NCBI GenBank assembly: GCA_006384855.1
Contig: VCJN01003311.1
Location: forward strand, 1-64,000
Length of the DNA: 64,000 nucleotides
Direction of reading: 5' to 3'
DNA from: Tetraselmis striata
Lineage: Eukaryota; Chlorophyta; Chlorodendrophyceae; Chlorodendrales; Chlorodendraceae
The notes beneath the pieces were generated by a model. It saw nothing but the letters and a program-made list of their open reading frames with translations, was not told the DNA's origin and ran no database searches. The position numbers and the translations under genes are program-made. Below are positions 1 through 11,581 of this stretch, one piece after another (positions within the stretch are counted from its first letter, which is position 1; each line of letters opens with the position of its first letter).

Positions 1-500
1 CCCAAATAACATAACCCAAACCCAAACTCTAACCCAAAGCCAAACCCGAACCGAATACAAACCCGATTCTAAATCCCAAACCCAAGCAACATAACCCAAA
101 CTCAAATCCAAATCAAATTCCAACTCTAAACCCTAAACCCTAAACCTAATCCAAACCCAGCCCAACCCAACCCCAACCCAAACCCAAACCCCAACCTTAA
201 CCCTAACCCAAGCAACATTACCCAAACCCAAATAAACCCCAACCCAACCCAACCCAACCCAACCCAAACCCAAACAAACCCAAACCCAAACCCAAACCCA
301 AACCCAAACCCAAACCCAAACCCAAACCCAAACCCAAACCAACCTCAATCCAAAACCAAACCCAAATAACATAACCCAAACCCAAACTCTAACCCAAACC
401 AAACCCAAACAAACCCAGACCCAAACCCAAATAACAAACCCAAACCCTCACCTAAACCCCAAAAACCTAACCTAAATCCTAAAAACCCGACCTACAATTT
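1..500. repeat. Degenerate telomeric/subtelomeric array
   Basis: Nearly all of this stretch is built from AACCCAAA, CCCAAACCC and a few exact CCCTAAA units (around 125-145), i.e. TTTGGG and TTTAGGG read on the other strand. This is what a decayed plant-type telomere or telomere-adjacent array looks like. Order is irregular, with CCCAAC, CCCGAA and AACATA variants, so it is not a clean terminal telomere. Long valine/tryptophan ORFs through it are repeat artefacts. Confidence 0.8.
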
Positions 501-1380
501 CACCCTACCTGTGCAGGGCCGAAACACCTACACGCCGACTCTCCTCCTGTCCTCCCACACCCCCGCCTAAAACCCCGGCCTCGGAGATTGCAGACTGAGG
601 CCCTACCCACTGGGAGCGTGCAACTTGCCAGCATGGACTAGACGCTTCATCATATCAAAATATCCATGTTTTGACCTCACGGGACCTGAATGCATGCAGG
701 ACCTGGATCCACTCCCTGTTGTTCCTGTTCTCAAGTGCATGCAATCTATAAGAAAATTTGCTGCAGTCCCGTCTACGATGGACCTCTTGCAGACAGGGCA
801 GGTTCCCATTCGCGGTGTTATTACTACCGCGCCGGCACCCGCAGTGTCGATCTGGCTACACCCGAGGCACATCCTCAGGACCTGCGGGGTGTTGAGCCAG
901 GAGAGCTTACAAGGCGTCGTTGATGGGTAGAGTCGTGCATACACAGGTACCCACGGCAGGGGGTGCTAATGCGTGGCTGCGCCGAGTTGCAGACGGGCGG
1001 GCCACAAACACAACGGCATCCCAAGTGACCAGCAAGTGTTAGCGCTTGCCGCGACTGTGTGTGCCAGCTGCAAGAGGCTGGTGAGCATATCGACCGCATA
1101 TTGATGCTATCTTGTGATGGCATCTACCCCTGCCGCCTCGGTGCCTCAGCGCAATAGCAGCTTGCGAGGAAACGGATGAGCATGAGGAATGGGTATATCC
1201 CGATGCGCCCATAGATAGAGCTATTCAGCGCGTCACCGCAAGCAAAATGCCAGGACAACACGCCCGATTACCCTTGTTGCGGTTGTCTGCTTTTGAGACG
1301 TGAACTTGACCCGAAGCGAGTATATGCTTGCCGGGTCGGGGACAGACCGGGGCCAGGAGCGGGGAGGCGTATGGACTCAC
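501..1380. other. Subtelomeric spacer with no recognisable gene
   Basis: No ORF here resembles a known family. This is where the 3' exons of the adjacent minus-strand NEMF gene would be expected, because exon 12 of that gene ends at a good GTGAGT donor (sense) at 1380-1375. I looked on the minus strand for the NFACT-C signature (a Cys-Ala-Pro-Tyr motif followed by a YKYKVK-type strand and a KKGKA loop) and did not find it. Confidence 0.6.
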
Positions 1381-3994
1381 CAGCCGGTTTGGACGCCACC
1401 GCCTCCTGCTGCAGCAGCTGCTCCGTGGGCGCCGCCAAGCCCGCCTTTTTCATGGCCTTGCGCTGACTGGCAGACAGGTGCTTCGCGCCGCCGCCGCCGC
1501 GCGGCTCCGTCTTTCCAGCCGCACTTGCCCCTACGCTGATGCCCTCCTCCCCTTGCGCCGCGCTCTTTGTGGTGGCAGGCAGGGTGAGCCCTCCGACGCC
1601 GGCGCCGATGCTGTCCAGGTAGGCATCCAGCTCGTCGCCCTCCCCCTCCTCCTCCCCCTCCCCCTCCCCCTCCTCCTCACCGCCACTTTCCTCCTGCTCC
1701 CCCGCAGCCGGCCCACCGTCCGCGTCCCCCAGCAAATCCTCCACGCCACCCTTGGCACCCTCCCGGCCATCTGCGCCGCCCTCGTCGCCATTTGCATGCG
1801 GCTCCCCTGCCTCCGAGGCAACACCGCCGCCTGCGCACCGCGGCAGCCGCTCCTCAGGCCATGGCTGCCTCGGGGATTAGGGTTATCTAAGGCTGAGGGT
1901 CAGGCTCAGGGTTTCGGAGCAATTTCAGCGAAGCGGCCGCTCTAGTCGAGTTTCCATGCACAACCACCATACGCCAAAACAAATGCAGAGATATATTCCC
2001 CAAAAAGCCAAATGCCTGAATCCGTGAACCCCCCCCCCCCCCGCCCCCCCCTCAATACCCTGCCGCCAAGCCCTACATCCCGCCGTGCCGTGCCTCGCCT
2101 GCCAGGGTGCAGGCCGCGCCGAAAATGGCAGGCAGCCGCACCTGCCGCTGCCGCCCCCTCCTCCTCCTCCTCTTGCACGGCGCCACGCACAGGGCGCTCC
2201 CCGATGTGCGCGCCCACGCTGGAGTCGTCCAGCTTGAACACCATGCCCAGCCCCATGACCAGCTGCGAGGGCGGCAGGAAGTTCTTCTTGCCACGCACCA
2301 TGAAGCTGCCGGTGGGCAGGTACTCCCCGGTGGGCGCCGTCTTGGAGACCTGGTGGTGGTGCACCCACCACGCGCTCGTCACGATCTTGGCATCCCACGC
2401 GCGACTGCGGCACACCGCGGTGCAGCCCGCCTGCGTGATGGTCAGCGGCGGCACCGGCTCATCCGGCCGCGGGTTCTTCACGATGGTGGTCGACGCGCCG
2501 TGCAGGTCGGCGTGCACGTAGCTGCAGCCACGTGCCAGGGGGAGGGGGGGCGGGGGCGGGGGCGGGGGGGGGGGGGGGGGGTCAGATGACGAGATTGGTG
2601 CATTCATCGCATGCACTGCTGCAGTAACGGAATCGAGATTATTATATGTGAGCCCTCTCTTCCTCAATGTATCTGTCTTTGTACCCTATGGGTGTCAGGA
2701 GAAAGAGGGAGGGGTGGTTACATGTCACCGCGGCGCAGGTAGCGCTTGACGAGTAGCTCGTTCTGTTGCGCGTCCCGGCCCGTCAGCACGAGGTAGTTCT
2801 CCGACGTGATGAACCAGTGGAACTTTTCGAACCAGAGCACCTTGCGCACGGTACGGATGCTGGCCACGGACTTGGCCTGCGCAGGGAGGCACAACGGGGG
2901 GCAACAAGGGTATCAGGCGCCAGGCAGGAACAGCGCTTTCCGCCCCGTCCTAGCCATCTGGATGCAAGTGAGGGGGATCGCGGAGGCGGGCAGAGGTGTG
3001 TGTGTGGGTGAGGGGGGGGGGGGGGGGGGGGGGCGATGCGCGCGGCGCACCTGCTGGACTTGCTGCAGCGCCTTCTTCTCCGCGGCCTTGAAGGTGGACT
3101 GGTTGGCCTGCACCGTGCGCCGGTGCTTCTCCTCGTGCTTCTTGCGCACGCCGTGGTGCACCGAGGCATTGGCGTGCGCGCTGAGCGACAGGTCCACCTC
3201 AACGCCCACGGGCCGCGGGCTGCGCTTCCGGGGGCGCGGCGCCACCTCCGCCCCCGCGTCGCCATCGTCTGAGTCATCCTCGCTGGACTCGCTGGACTCG
3301 GCTTGCGGCTCTGCCAGCATCAGCGTCACCTGCGCAGCCAGGCCGGCACCGCGCATTGCTCAGCGCCGGCAGCGACTGGGGGTGCAGCGCGGGGAAAGCC
3401 GCCGGCCTCTGCGCTGCAGACCTTGTTCCTATCGAGGGCAAGGGAGCCGATGATGGAGGCGACGGGGTTGCCCGCGCGCTTCTCCGCGCGGATCATGGCC
3501 TCCAGCTCCCCCCAGTCCATGCCTGCCGCCAGCGCGCCGTTGACGGCGGCGATGGCGCCCTCCACAGCCTCCAGGTTGAGGTGGATCAGCAGCGCGCGGC
3601 GCTCCTGCGCCTCTGCCTCAGCCTCCAGCGCCGCCACGCGCTTCGTCTGGTCCGACTTCACCTTGTCAAGGCGCGCCAGCGCCGCGCGCTCGTGCGCCGC
3701 TTGCGCCTGCTCCGCCTTCTGCTGGTCAATCTGCATCAGCGGGACAACGTATAGGCGCCGCCGCCATGGTGAGGGCTCCAGCCGGCAAAGGGCATGGCGC
3801 CTTGCCCGGGCAGCTCGCAGCTTTTTCACCATATGCCCATCCATCCCTCCCTCCAACCATCACCAACAACAAACAACGGCGACTTTCATCTAATGGCCTG
3901 TCTGCATGTCTGACGCTCACCTCTGCGCACCTCTATCCCTACCTAGGCGTGTTGTAGAGGGTGTCGCCCTGGCGTATAGCCCGGAGGGGGGGGG

Positions 3995-4026
<32 letters not shown>

Positions 4027-5911
4027 CCTGCCACGCTGGTCCCACCTTCGAGTAAAACTCCGACAGTGCGTCGTCGAAGGTGGGCAGCTGCCGCGTCTCC
4101 AGGCGGCGGTGCTGCGCCAGCACCAGCGGCCCGTACTCCTCGTACACCTCCAACGGCGCGGCGGCACCACCTGCGTCGCACAGGTACAGCCCCAGGGACG
4201 CTACAGCGCTCAGCCGACATGCGGGCGTTGCGGGCGGGGCTTCACTCAGGTCAGGGTTTCCTAAGGCCATAATGAATGCCGCGCGCCGAGTGAAGCTGGT
4301 CCACACTCTACAGCAGCCCGTGTATCCCTGGGGGCGGAAGGCTCCCGCACATACCGGGGCCGACGCCACTGCCACTCCGCGGCCCCTTCAGGCAGATGAA
4401 GCCCGGGGGCGGGGTGACCTCCGCAGCGTCAAACCAAGCCTCCAGCCCATCCACCGCTGTCATCAGCGCATCCCTGCCAGGCAGCGCTCAGCCGCTCAGC
4501 CGACAGAACCCCGCTGCAACGCGCCACAGGGCTCTGCTGGGTAATGCCAGGTGCAATCCGGCCCGGGGGGGGGGGGGGGGGGTGGGGGCTCACAGCTGCC
4601 CCTCGCTCACAGGCGCATCGCCCAGCGGTGTCTGCGCCACCGCCTTGAGCTCCGCCTCCAGGAGCAGGTGCTCTGCTAGCGCGGGCCCATAAGGCAGCCA
4701 TTGCTGCAGCACATCCCGCAGCTTCCCGTCCGGTGCCGCCTCCTGCAGGGGCGCCGCAGGCCTCAGCCATCCGTCGCCTGTGCCCCCCCCCCCCCCCCCC
4801 CCCCCGGCACACACACACGAAAAAACATGAGAACCACTGCCACGGCCAACACCACCAGCGACCCTCCGGCCCGATCCCTGCCAGCCAGGAGACGGGCCGG
4901 CCGGTAGGAATGCTATCCGTCCCACAAACCTGTAGAGCGGTCTGCAGCTCCTCGCGGCTGGCGGGGCGGCGCAGGCGGCAGGCGTGAACGGGATAGGGGT
5001 GCCCCGGCATGAGAGCAAAGTTCTTTTCGTCGTCGCGGTGGGAGCGCAGCAGCGACAGCACCACGTACTCCCGATCTGTGAGCACCACATTGCCCTGGTG
5101 CGGCCGGAGGGGGTGGGGGGATTAAGGGGGGGGAGGGGGCTCAGCATCATGGCGCTCCGCACGGTGCCATCCGGCTGCAGAGGGCCTCTAGGGCCTCAAT
5201 TGGGTCCGCCGCGCGCTGCACGGGAAGCCCGGCGGATGCACCTGCGAGTAGAGCTCCAGGATGAGGTGGTGCTCGCTGTCGCCATGCCCAAACGTGAAGT
5301 CCACAATGCGGTCGATGCCAAGCTGGTGGAGGGGTCGGGGGTGGGGGAGAGGGGGTTAGTAGGGCTTGAGCAGCCGATGGCCGGCAGGTATGCTGTGGCT
5401 TCATTGGTTGGGGTAAGGGGAGAAACAGGGAGAGGGGAAGGGGGAGTGGGAAGAGGGAGGAAAGGTAGATAGATGGGGTGGGAAATGCCAGAGGTGGGGG
5501 GGGGGGGGGGGGGGGGGGCAACCTGGCGGACATCTGCGAGGCGCTTGGCGCGCAGGTGCTTGCGCAGCTTCATGGTGAAGTTGCCAGGCATGTCGCTTGA
5601 GGCGCGGTCGGTTGCCACCTGCGTGGTGTGGAATCGCGTCCCGCTCTCGATGACAACCATCACCTTCTCCCCGGCCTCGCCTGACTTGGCCAACTTCATG
5701 GTGAACATCTGGCGCGCACAGCACAGCCGTCAGCCCGCAGCCGCCGCTACCCACCAACCACTGCGAAGCCCAGCACGCTCAAAGAGCCAGCGAGGCGTGG
5801 CACCTTGGCGCTGTCGTCATACACGTTGGCGAGCCTCATGCCCGTCACGCGGGCGCGCAGGCAGGCCACCTCCGCCGCCACGTCGGCGGTAGTCATGCGC
5901 GACTTCACCAT
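1381..5911 (-). CDS. NEMF: NEMF/Rqc2 (NFACT family) ribosome quality control factor, 3' end missing
   Basis: Rqc2/NEMF binds stalled 60S subunits with peptidyl-tRNA, recruits the Listerin ligase and directs C-terminal tailing. Twelve exons with GT-AG borders join in frame: 5911-5804, 5708-5523, 5322-5242, 5094-4930, 4742-4594, 4473-4355, 4170-4046, 3730-3422, 3329-3051, 2876-2722, 2521-2142, 1830-1381, about 835 residues. The start [10 protein letters not shown] matches the family N-terminus. The NFACT-N residues needed for tRNA handling in yeast are present as Asp10 and Asp102-Arg103 (in GIDRIVDF). A coiled-coil middle (exons 8-9, DVDLSLS-like motif) is followed by NFACT-R ([12 protein letters not shown], then [17 protein letters not shown] and GKKNFLPPS). 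An acidic tail with [13 protein letters not shown] matches the metazoan linker. The NFACT-C domain is absent, so the gene is truncated or has an undetected last exon. Family assignment is very secure. Confidence 0.93.
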
Positions 5912-6641
5912 CCTGGCCCCTCCAAGCAAGAGACGGACCCTACTGATGAGCTGGCTTCCTGCCCCTCCTGCCTGTTTGACTACGAAGCCTACCTGGACGG
6001 CGCACCCACCCGCAGACCCCAAGGGGCAAGGCAAGGCAGGGCAGGTGCCCAGTTGACCGGCACCGCACTGGAGGCGGCGCGAAACTGGTGTTGCGTACGC
6101 AGGGCAGCAAGTCGCGGCGGTCCAGCCAAAGTCGCGAGCCGCGACGACAGTGACCGCTGGCGGCAGTTAGCGAGGGCGTGCTAGTATGGCAGCGACGCGT
6201 CGCACGGCGGAGTGCAGGGCGTTCGGCTTGCTGGCGCGCAAGAATTCGCACGACTCGCGATCTGCTCGGGCGCAATCAATTGGAAAACGGCGACGGCCGC
6301 AACAGATCAAGCGTTGGGGGCTGCGCCCCCTGGCGTGCTGATGAAGCGCTGGTTTGATCCGGCGGCGCGTCATCACTTTATTCCACAGCAATCTTTTTTA
6401 GAATTCCGAGGAGCATGCTTGTGTCGCAGGTGTATGGCTACAAAATAACGACGCGAGTACAGGTACCTGTAGTCGCTACCAGGTACGGGAAGAATTCCTT
6501 TCGTTCTGATGATGGCTACCCTACGATCGTACTATCTATTTGTTCGAACTATATTTGTATTATTAAGCAATAAAGCCCGGACTCGAAAATCCGGCCACAT
6601 ATCGCGCCCATATAGCGCCTATTGGCCCGTAATCTGACGAG
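5912..6641. other. Upstream region of NEMF, no gene seen
   Basis: This GC-rich stretch precedes the NEMF start codon and must hold its promoter, but I see no convincing TATA element. An AATAAA-like string lies near 6569 on the plus strand. Short ORFs on both strands lack any family signature. Confidence 0.5.
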
Positions 6642-6816
6642 GGCTCCCTGTCCTCCCGCTCGACCTTGGTTTCAGGCTGCCAGCAAAAGAGAGACATGAG
6701 CATGAAACCAAGGTCGAGCAGGAGGACATGGAGCCAAGAACCAAGAAGGAGCCAAGGGAACCACGAAAACGGGAACCACCTTGGTTTCAGGCTTATGTCT
6801 CTTTTGCTGGCAACCT
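6642..6816. repeat. Compound fold-back (two overlapping inverted repeats)
   Basis: The arm 6642-6674 is the reverse complement of 6702-6734 with about 31 of 33 positions matching and a 27-bp loop. The loop plus the right arm (about 6676-6713) is in turn the reverse complement of 6780-6816. The two hairpins share sequence and are therefore mutually exclusive. No ORF or target duplication is evident. Confidence 0.75.
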
Positions 6817-7078
6817 TTCATAGCTGCTGTTATAGTTCTGTTTGTAGTGCGCTTTGAAAGCCCTGATGTAAAAAACTACGGGTAAATCTGACGAGGGTGC
6901 TCTTTCACGGGAGTGTCACCTTCTCGGAGTTGGCACCTCCAGAGAGCAATAGGTTCTTACAGTACCGGTATTTCACAAGGAACGTCTAGTTTGCCGAAGA
7001 ATGCGAGGTCTGGTTACAGATTGTGATAATCAGGAATTTGCAGGCATACAATCCCGCAGCCAGGGAGGGTTGGGCGGG

Positions 7079-7256
7079 CTGTGGTGCGCTCGATGGAGCG
7101 TGCCACAGCAAAGGAGAGTGACCGGTCGGTCCGCCGTGAAGGCAGGTGGTGGCTCTGAGCGGCCCCCGCAATCGTGCGCGCGCACACACGCGCTACGGGC
7201 GCCGTGCCACGGCTATCTCGTACAGGTAGAGAAACCACATAAACTAGTTTAGAACA
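7079..7256 (-). repeat. DIRS copy 1 internal direct repeat A2
   Basis: About 178 bp, matched by 9852-10031 with a handful of substitutions (for example one change in the first 30 bases). It abuts the 27-bp B1 repeat at 7257-7283, whose partner B2 lies at 6971-6997. Confidence 0.85.
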
Positions 7257-7283
7257 TTTCACAAGGAACGTCTAATTTGCCGA

Positions 7284-9566
7284 CTAGAAAATGCCGGGCG
7301 CAGCATGCCACGGGCGGGGGTCACGGACGGGAATGTTGAAGGCGACGACATGCCAGCGGGGTGCGCCCACGGGAAGGCGGTCGCCGGTACGGCCAGGAAT
7401 GAAGAGGTCGTGGCGCGGCTTGCAAGAGCGCATGTCGGAGCACATCTCCGAGAGGAGCTTGTACCAAGCTTTATCAGGCCAGTAGGGAACAATGACGAGG
7501 GCTGGGGCACCGCTGGACTCAAGTTTGGAGACTAGATCGCCGATGAGGTTCCACGGAGGGTTACACCAGTTACGTTCGCAACGCCATGCAGCGTCGGAGA
7601 GGCGCAGGGCGTCGACGGCCTCGCACCGCGGGTCACGCCAGCGGGCGTTGTAGCGGGGTAGGAGGGCGTTTTCAGAAGTCGCGAAGCGGTCGATGGTGCA
7701 GGTGCCCCATTTAGCAGTGAGCGAGGCGAATCGACGAGGGTTGAACTGCCAGTCGTCGCAATCAACCTCGCGACTAAGGCGGTCAGCCCAGATATTCGCC
7801 GCAGAACGGATGTAGCGCCCGGAAAGGGTGATGCCGTGCGTGTCCATGAGGTACCACGTTTTGCGTAGCTCAGCCATGAGGCGTGGAGAGCGAGAGGTGA
7901 GGTTAGTGAGGACGCCGACAACCGCTTGGTTATCCTCGTGCAAGCGGATGTGGCGGTTCTGGAGCATGGGGAGGAAGGACTCAATAGCCAAGCGGACGGC
8001 TTTGAGCTCTTTCAGGGTAATGTGCGCATTGCGGTCATCGTCGTACCAAAAACCCCGAGCTTCGTGGTGCTCGTTCAAAACGGCACCCCAGCCGTAGGAC
8101 GAACTGTCGACGTGTAGGTATCCGGTTTCGACGGGGCGGTTAATGGGACGGCCGTTGTGTTGGGTGGGCACACCCACCCACCATTGCAGATCGCGTTCGA
8201 GCTGGCGGGTAAGCTTGACGCGGCCGGACCAAGAGTCGCGCGTCTTGAGCACATCATGCAGCTCACGAAGGTAGAAACGGGGAGGGGCAATGGCCAAGTA
8301 GAGAAACTGGCATTTGCCCGCGAGAGCGGCCAACTCGCGAGCTGGCAACCACCGACGATCGCGTTTCGCTCGTTGGATTAGGCGTTTGGCAGCGTGAGCA
8401 ATGCTGGCGAGTTTCTCAGCGGGCGCACGAAGAGTAGGCGACCCCGATGTGTCAATTTCTAACCCCAGGTGCACGAGCTTCTGGGTGGGCTCCCACACGC
8501 CCTTGTTGGGGTTGCGCAGCAGACCAAAGCCCGAGAGGTGGCGTTCGATGTAGTCACGTTGCCAGATGGCCTCAGCATGAGTCCGAGCTAGAAACAAGAA
8601 ATCGTCCATGTAGGGCAACATGCGCAGGCCAAATCGTCGCCGGGGAATAGGTGTGCCGTCTGCTTCAGCCGGGTTACGACGCAATGCCCTAGTGAGGACG
8701 TTGGTGAATTGGCAGAAGTAATAGGGGGACAGAGACTAGCCCATGCGCATATGGGAAGGCCAGCCAGTCGGTACAGAGTGCCACGGTAATCGACCGTGAA
8801 AAAATCCCTGTCCTCAGGGGCGATTCCAACCGCGTAAAACCCGTCCTGCAGGTCCATCTGCAACATGTAGTCCCCATGGCGCGCCAGGTTGCGTAAGTGC
8901 GAAAGCGTCTCAAACGAAAGATCGCGCGTCTCGCAATAGCGGTTCTGGGGGCGAAGGTCAATGATGAGCCTCCATTTGTTTGCTCCAGGCTAGCTTAGGA
9001 ACCAGGAACAGCCGAGACACCCATTTTGCGCAGTAGCCTCGCTCCCAGGCCCCAACGGCCAGGAAGCGAGCCAATTCACCGTCCATAAACTCCAGTTGAG
9101 CAGGAGTAGCATCCCTCATTGACACCCCCTGATGCAAAGAAGGTGGGGCAAGCCCGTCCAAGAAAGGAACGCGTACACCTCGGGGTATCCAGTTGAGAAC
9201 ACTGCGATTTGCGCCAGCGGCTTGCCAGTTGCCGAGATTACGACGGACGCGATGTCTCATAAAGGGGGAGTCGGGAGTACAGGAATTGGCGCGATGGATG
9301 TCGCGAGGGGGGCGAGCAGAGCGCCATGTCGCTCTGCTGGCCCTCTCCGCGTCGGCGTCAGGGTCCACGGTGCGCGGCACAGTAGGAGTGCCGCGGCGTG
9401 GGAGTAGCCATGTGCCACTGGGCGCTGGCTTGGCCACTGGCAGTGTACTGTCACTTTGTACTCGAATCTGTACTAGACGACGGGCATACGCCGGCATACG
9501 CCCCAGTCGGAGCGCATCGCGACACCTACGCCGGGTAGGGGCCAGTACAGATCGAGCCATGCCCAC
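7284..9566 (-). pseudogene. DIRS polyprotein: reverse transcriptase, RNase H, DAM-like methyltransferase
   Basis: The longest frame (8684-7284, 466 residues) carries the reverse transcriptase active site YMDDF, the thumb, and an RNase H region with Asp residues in YLHVDSSSYGWG and LHEDNQAV. It ends in the DIRS-specific methyltransferase-like domain with an NPPW motif (NWCNPPWNLI). Upstream frames (9566-8958 and 8961-8689) carry the fingers and palm: an SRLFLVPK motif, then QMDLQDGFYAVGI and a GLPI motif. At least two frameshifts, near 8960 and 8740, separate these pieces. The second falls at the position where copy 2 and the family read GWSLSP. Not functional as it stands. Confidence 0.88.
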
Positions 9567-9851
9567 ACGGGAAAGGGCAGCCAGAGGTTACTGTTGATCG
9601 ACACTGGTCGAAGGTCTTGGACCTTGTTCCACTGAATGGGGAGGCGCTGCAGCTTCGTCCTCTCCTCGCGTTGGGCGAGTAATCAGCAGCTCGTTCGCGG
9701 GTAGTAGTTAGCACGTCGCAAGCGGCGCGCGTCCATTAACTACACAAACCCTAACGGGTTCTCCCAAGGGAGGCCCCGAAAGGCGTCGCTCACCGTACAT
9801 GGTACGATGGCGGAAGACCGGCACCGTGCGCGGCAAAATTGCCGCGGCTTT

Positions 9852-10031
9852 GCTGTGGTGCGCTAGATGGAGCGTGCCACAGCAAAGGAGAGTGACCGGT
9901 CGGTCCGCCGTGAAGGCAGGTGGTGGCTCTGACCGGCCCCCGCAATCGTGCGCGCGCACACACGCGCTACGGGCGCCGCGCCACGGCTATCTCGTACAGG
10001 TAGAGAAACCACATAAACTAGTTTAGAACAT
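9852..10031 (-). repeat. DIRS copy 1 terminal direct repeat A1
   Basis: Partner of 7079-7256. It marks the 5' end of the minus-strand element. The high identity between A1 and A2 suggests fairly recent movement, although the coding region is already broken. Confidence 0.85.
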
Positions 10032-10203
10032 AACGAGATTTGTCACCTTTATGTGATTACATGTGCTGGATGCAACATTCAAGAAATCCATACAGAAATC
10101 CAAAAGGAAATCCAGTTATGGGCCATTAGAGGCGGGAACCGCCATGGCAGCCACCGACCAGGCATCGCCACCCGCCACCCGCCGCTCCACGCAGTGGGAC
10201 GCT

Positions 10204-10508
10204 CTCCCCAGCACACAATCCCGGGCTACTCCAATAGCAACACTAGGTCGAATGTGAGGTGGAGGTGCCGATAGGAAAGGGGCGTCGACGAGGTCTCGCG
10301 GAAAGGAGCGGAAGTGGGGGTTTAACCCATCACGGGGCGCCACGGCGGGCTGGAAACCGACGCGGGCCTCTCATCGCCAGATCCGCCGCCAACTCGGTCG
10401 CGTCCCCTTCCGCCGAACGTAGAGCTCCCTCCCCAGTACAACATCCCGGGCCACTCCAATAGCGGCACTAGGCCGAATGTGAGGTGGAGGCGCCGACAGG
10501 ACAGGAAG
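10204..10508. repeat. Pair of diverged ~80-bp direct repeats
   Basis: The segments about 10204-10283 and 10428-10508 share a CTCCCCAG core, CCCGGG, ACTCCAATAGC and a GAATGTGAGGTGGAGG string in the same order with scattered substitutions. They lie just outside the A1 repeat of DIRS copy 1. No gene function is apparent. Confidence 0.65.
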
Positions 10509-11581
10509 GGAGAGGGTGCTCAACGAATAGCGAACGAGGAATTGACCGGACCAGGAACGACATAAGAGTGACGCCGGTGTCCTGCTCGCACTGCTCCTCC
10601 GCGGCAGTGACAGCGCGGGTCCGAGCCTACCAAGGTGCCACCCGTGCACGAGCCCCGCCCCCATCCCCATTCGGGGGTGGAGGCGGACGGAGGGCTCTCG
10701 ATTCAGAGGGCCGAGGACGGTCGTCGGTCCACCCGCCAGGCAGCGGGTGGGTGGGGGGAGGACTTTATTTGTCGCCTTTATTGTTTCGGTGATGAGTATT
10801 CGGTATTCTACCGGCCTTTGTGCGGTACTCGCAGCGCTTCAAAGCTGAGTTTGGTTATGCCACCCCCTTCCCCACAGCATTCATTAGACCTTGCCCGGTG
10901 CGGCGCTCCATGCAGCATTTGCAGAGTGCGGCCCAACCATCCACATGCATGCAAATGGCGGTTCAACAACCGCCCGGCTGCCACACCTTTTTCTACTCAT
11001 ATGTCCTCTAACTTATTCTACCCAACGTCCTTCGGTTGTTGTTACTCTACGGGTTACAGCCGGTTCGCAACAATCTTCATTCGCGCGCGCACTTTACGCG
11101 TTGTGGCTGCGACCGGCGCGCGAGCCGGCCCTTCTACATGAACCTTGCCTCGCAAACCCATTCCGTGTCTAACCCGTCCAATTCTTACAGTGCCACTGCC
11201 GGTGACATATTAACGGACGCCATTGAATATTTCCCCGGTTATCTAAGCCCCCTGCGAAACCTCATTTCAAGCGTCGCACATACGTGATCGACGAGCCGAC
11301 AGCAACCCCCCCTTAGGCGGCGTCACTTTGCACTTGCTGTCTGCAAGATGCTTTTCGGCTCCGGCTAAATGACACAACGGGCCGTCGACCTCTTGTCTTG
11401 ATCCCTCTCCAATCAGAACCCTCAATAACTATACACAGGGAAGCTGTCGCCGAGTTATGCCACGACTTGCAGAACATCAGCCCCGTCGAGGGGACGACCG
11501 CGACAGTTGTTCGGTACGTCGCATGTTGAATCGGCGAGATGCTGGGTCACATTGGGCTAAGTCGCTACAACCCTATGTGCG
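10509..11581. other. No gene recognised
   Basis: Small ORFs on both strands have no conserved motif and the composition drifts from GC-rich to more AT-rich. This is probably old transposon debris. Confidence 0.4.

Larger units (their letters stand above)
6971..10031 (-). mobile_element. Decayed DIRS/PAT-type retrotransposon, copy 1
   Basis: Read on the minus strand the order is A1 (10031-9852), a reverse transcriptase/RNase H/methyltransferase region (9566-7284), B1 (7283-7257), A2 (7256-7079), a unique 80-bp segment, and B2 (6997-6971). A1 and A2 are about 179 bp and nearly identical; B1 and B2 are 27 bp with one mismatch. This is the split-direct-repeat layout known for PAT-like members of the DIRS order. 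No tyrosine recombinase and no gag-like ORF remain: only a few bases separate the methyltransferase end from B1. It is therefore non-autonomous. Copy 2 at 30.4-37.0 kb shows the same organisation with those ORFs present. Confidence 0.8.

Noticed and set aside
133-408. Val/Trp-rich minus-strand ORF
   Set aside because: It is the translation of the telomere-like CCCAAA repeat.
1942-2580. Proline/glycine/glutamate-rich overlapping ORFs around poly-C and poly-G runs
   Set aside because: They are shadows of NEMF exon 11 or read-through of homopolymer tracts in its introns.
7001-7262. Small ORFs within the DIRS A2 repeat, duplicated at 9799-10026
   Set aside because: They are duplicated only because the A repeat is duplicated; no coding signature.
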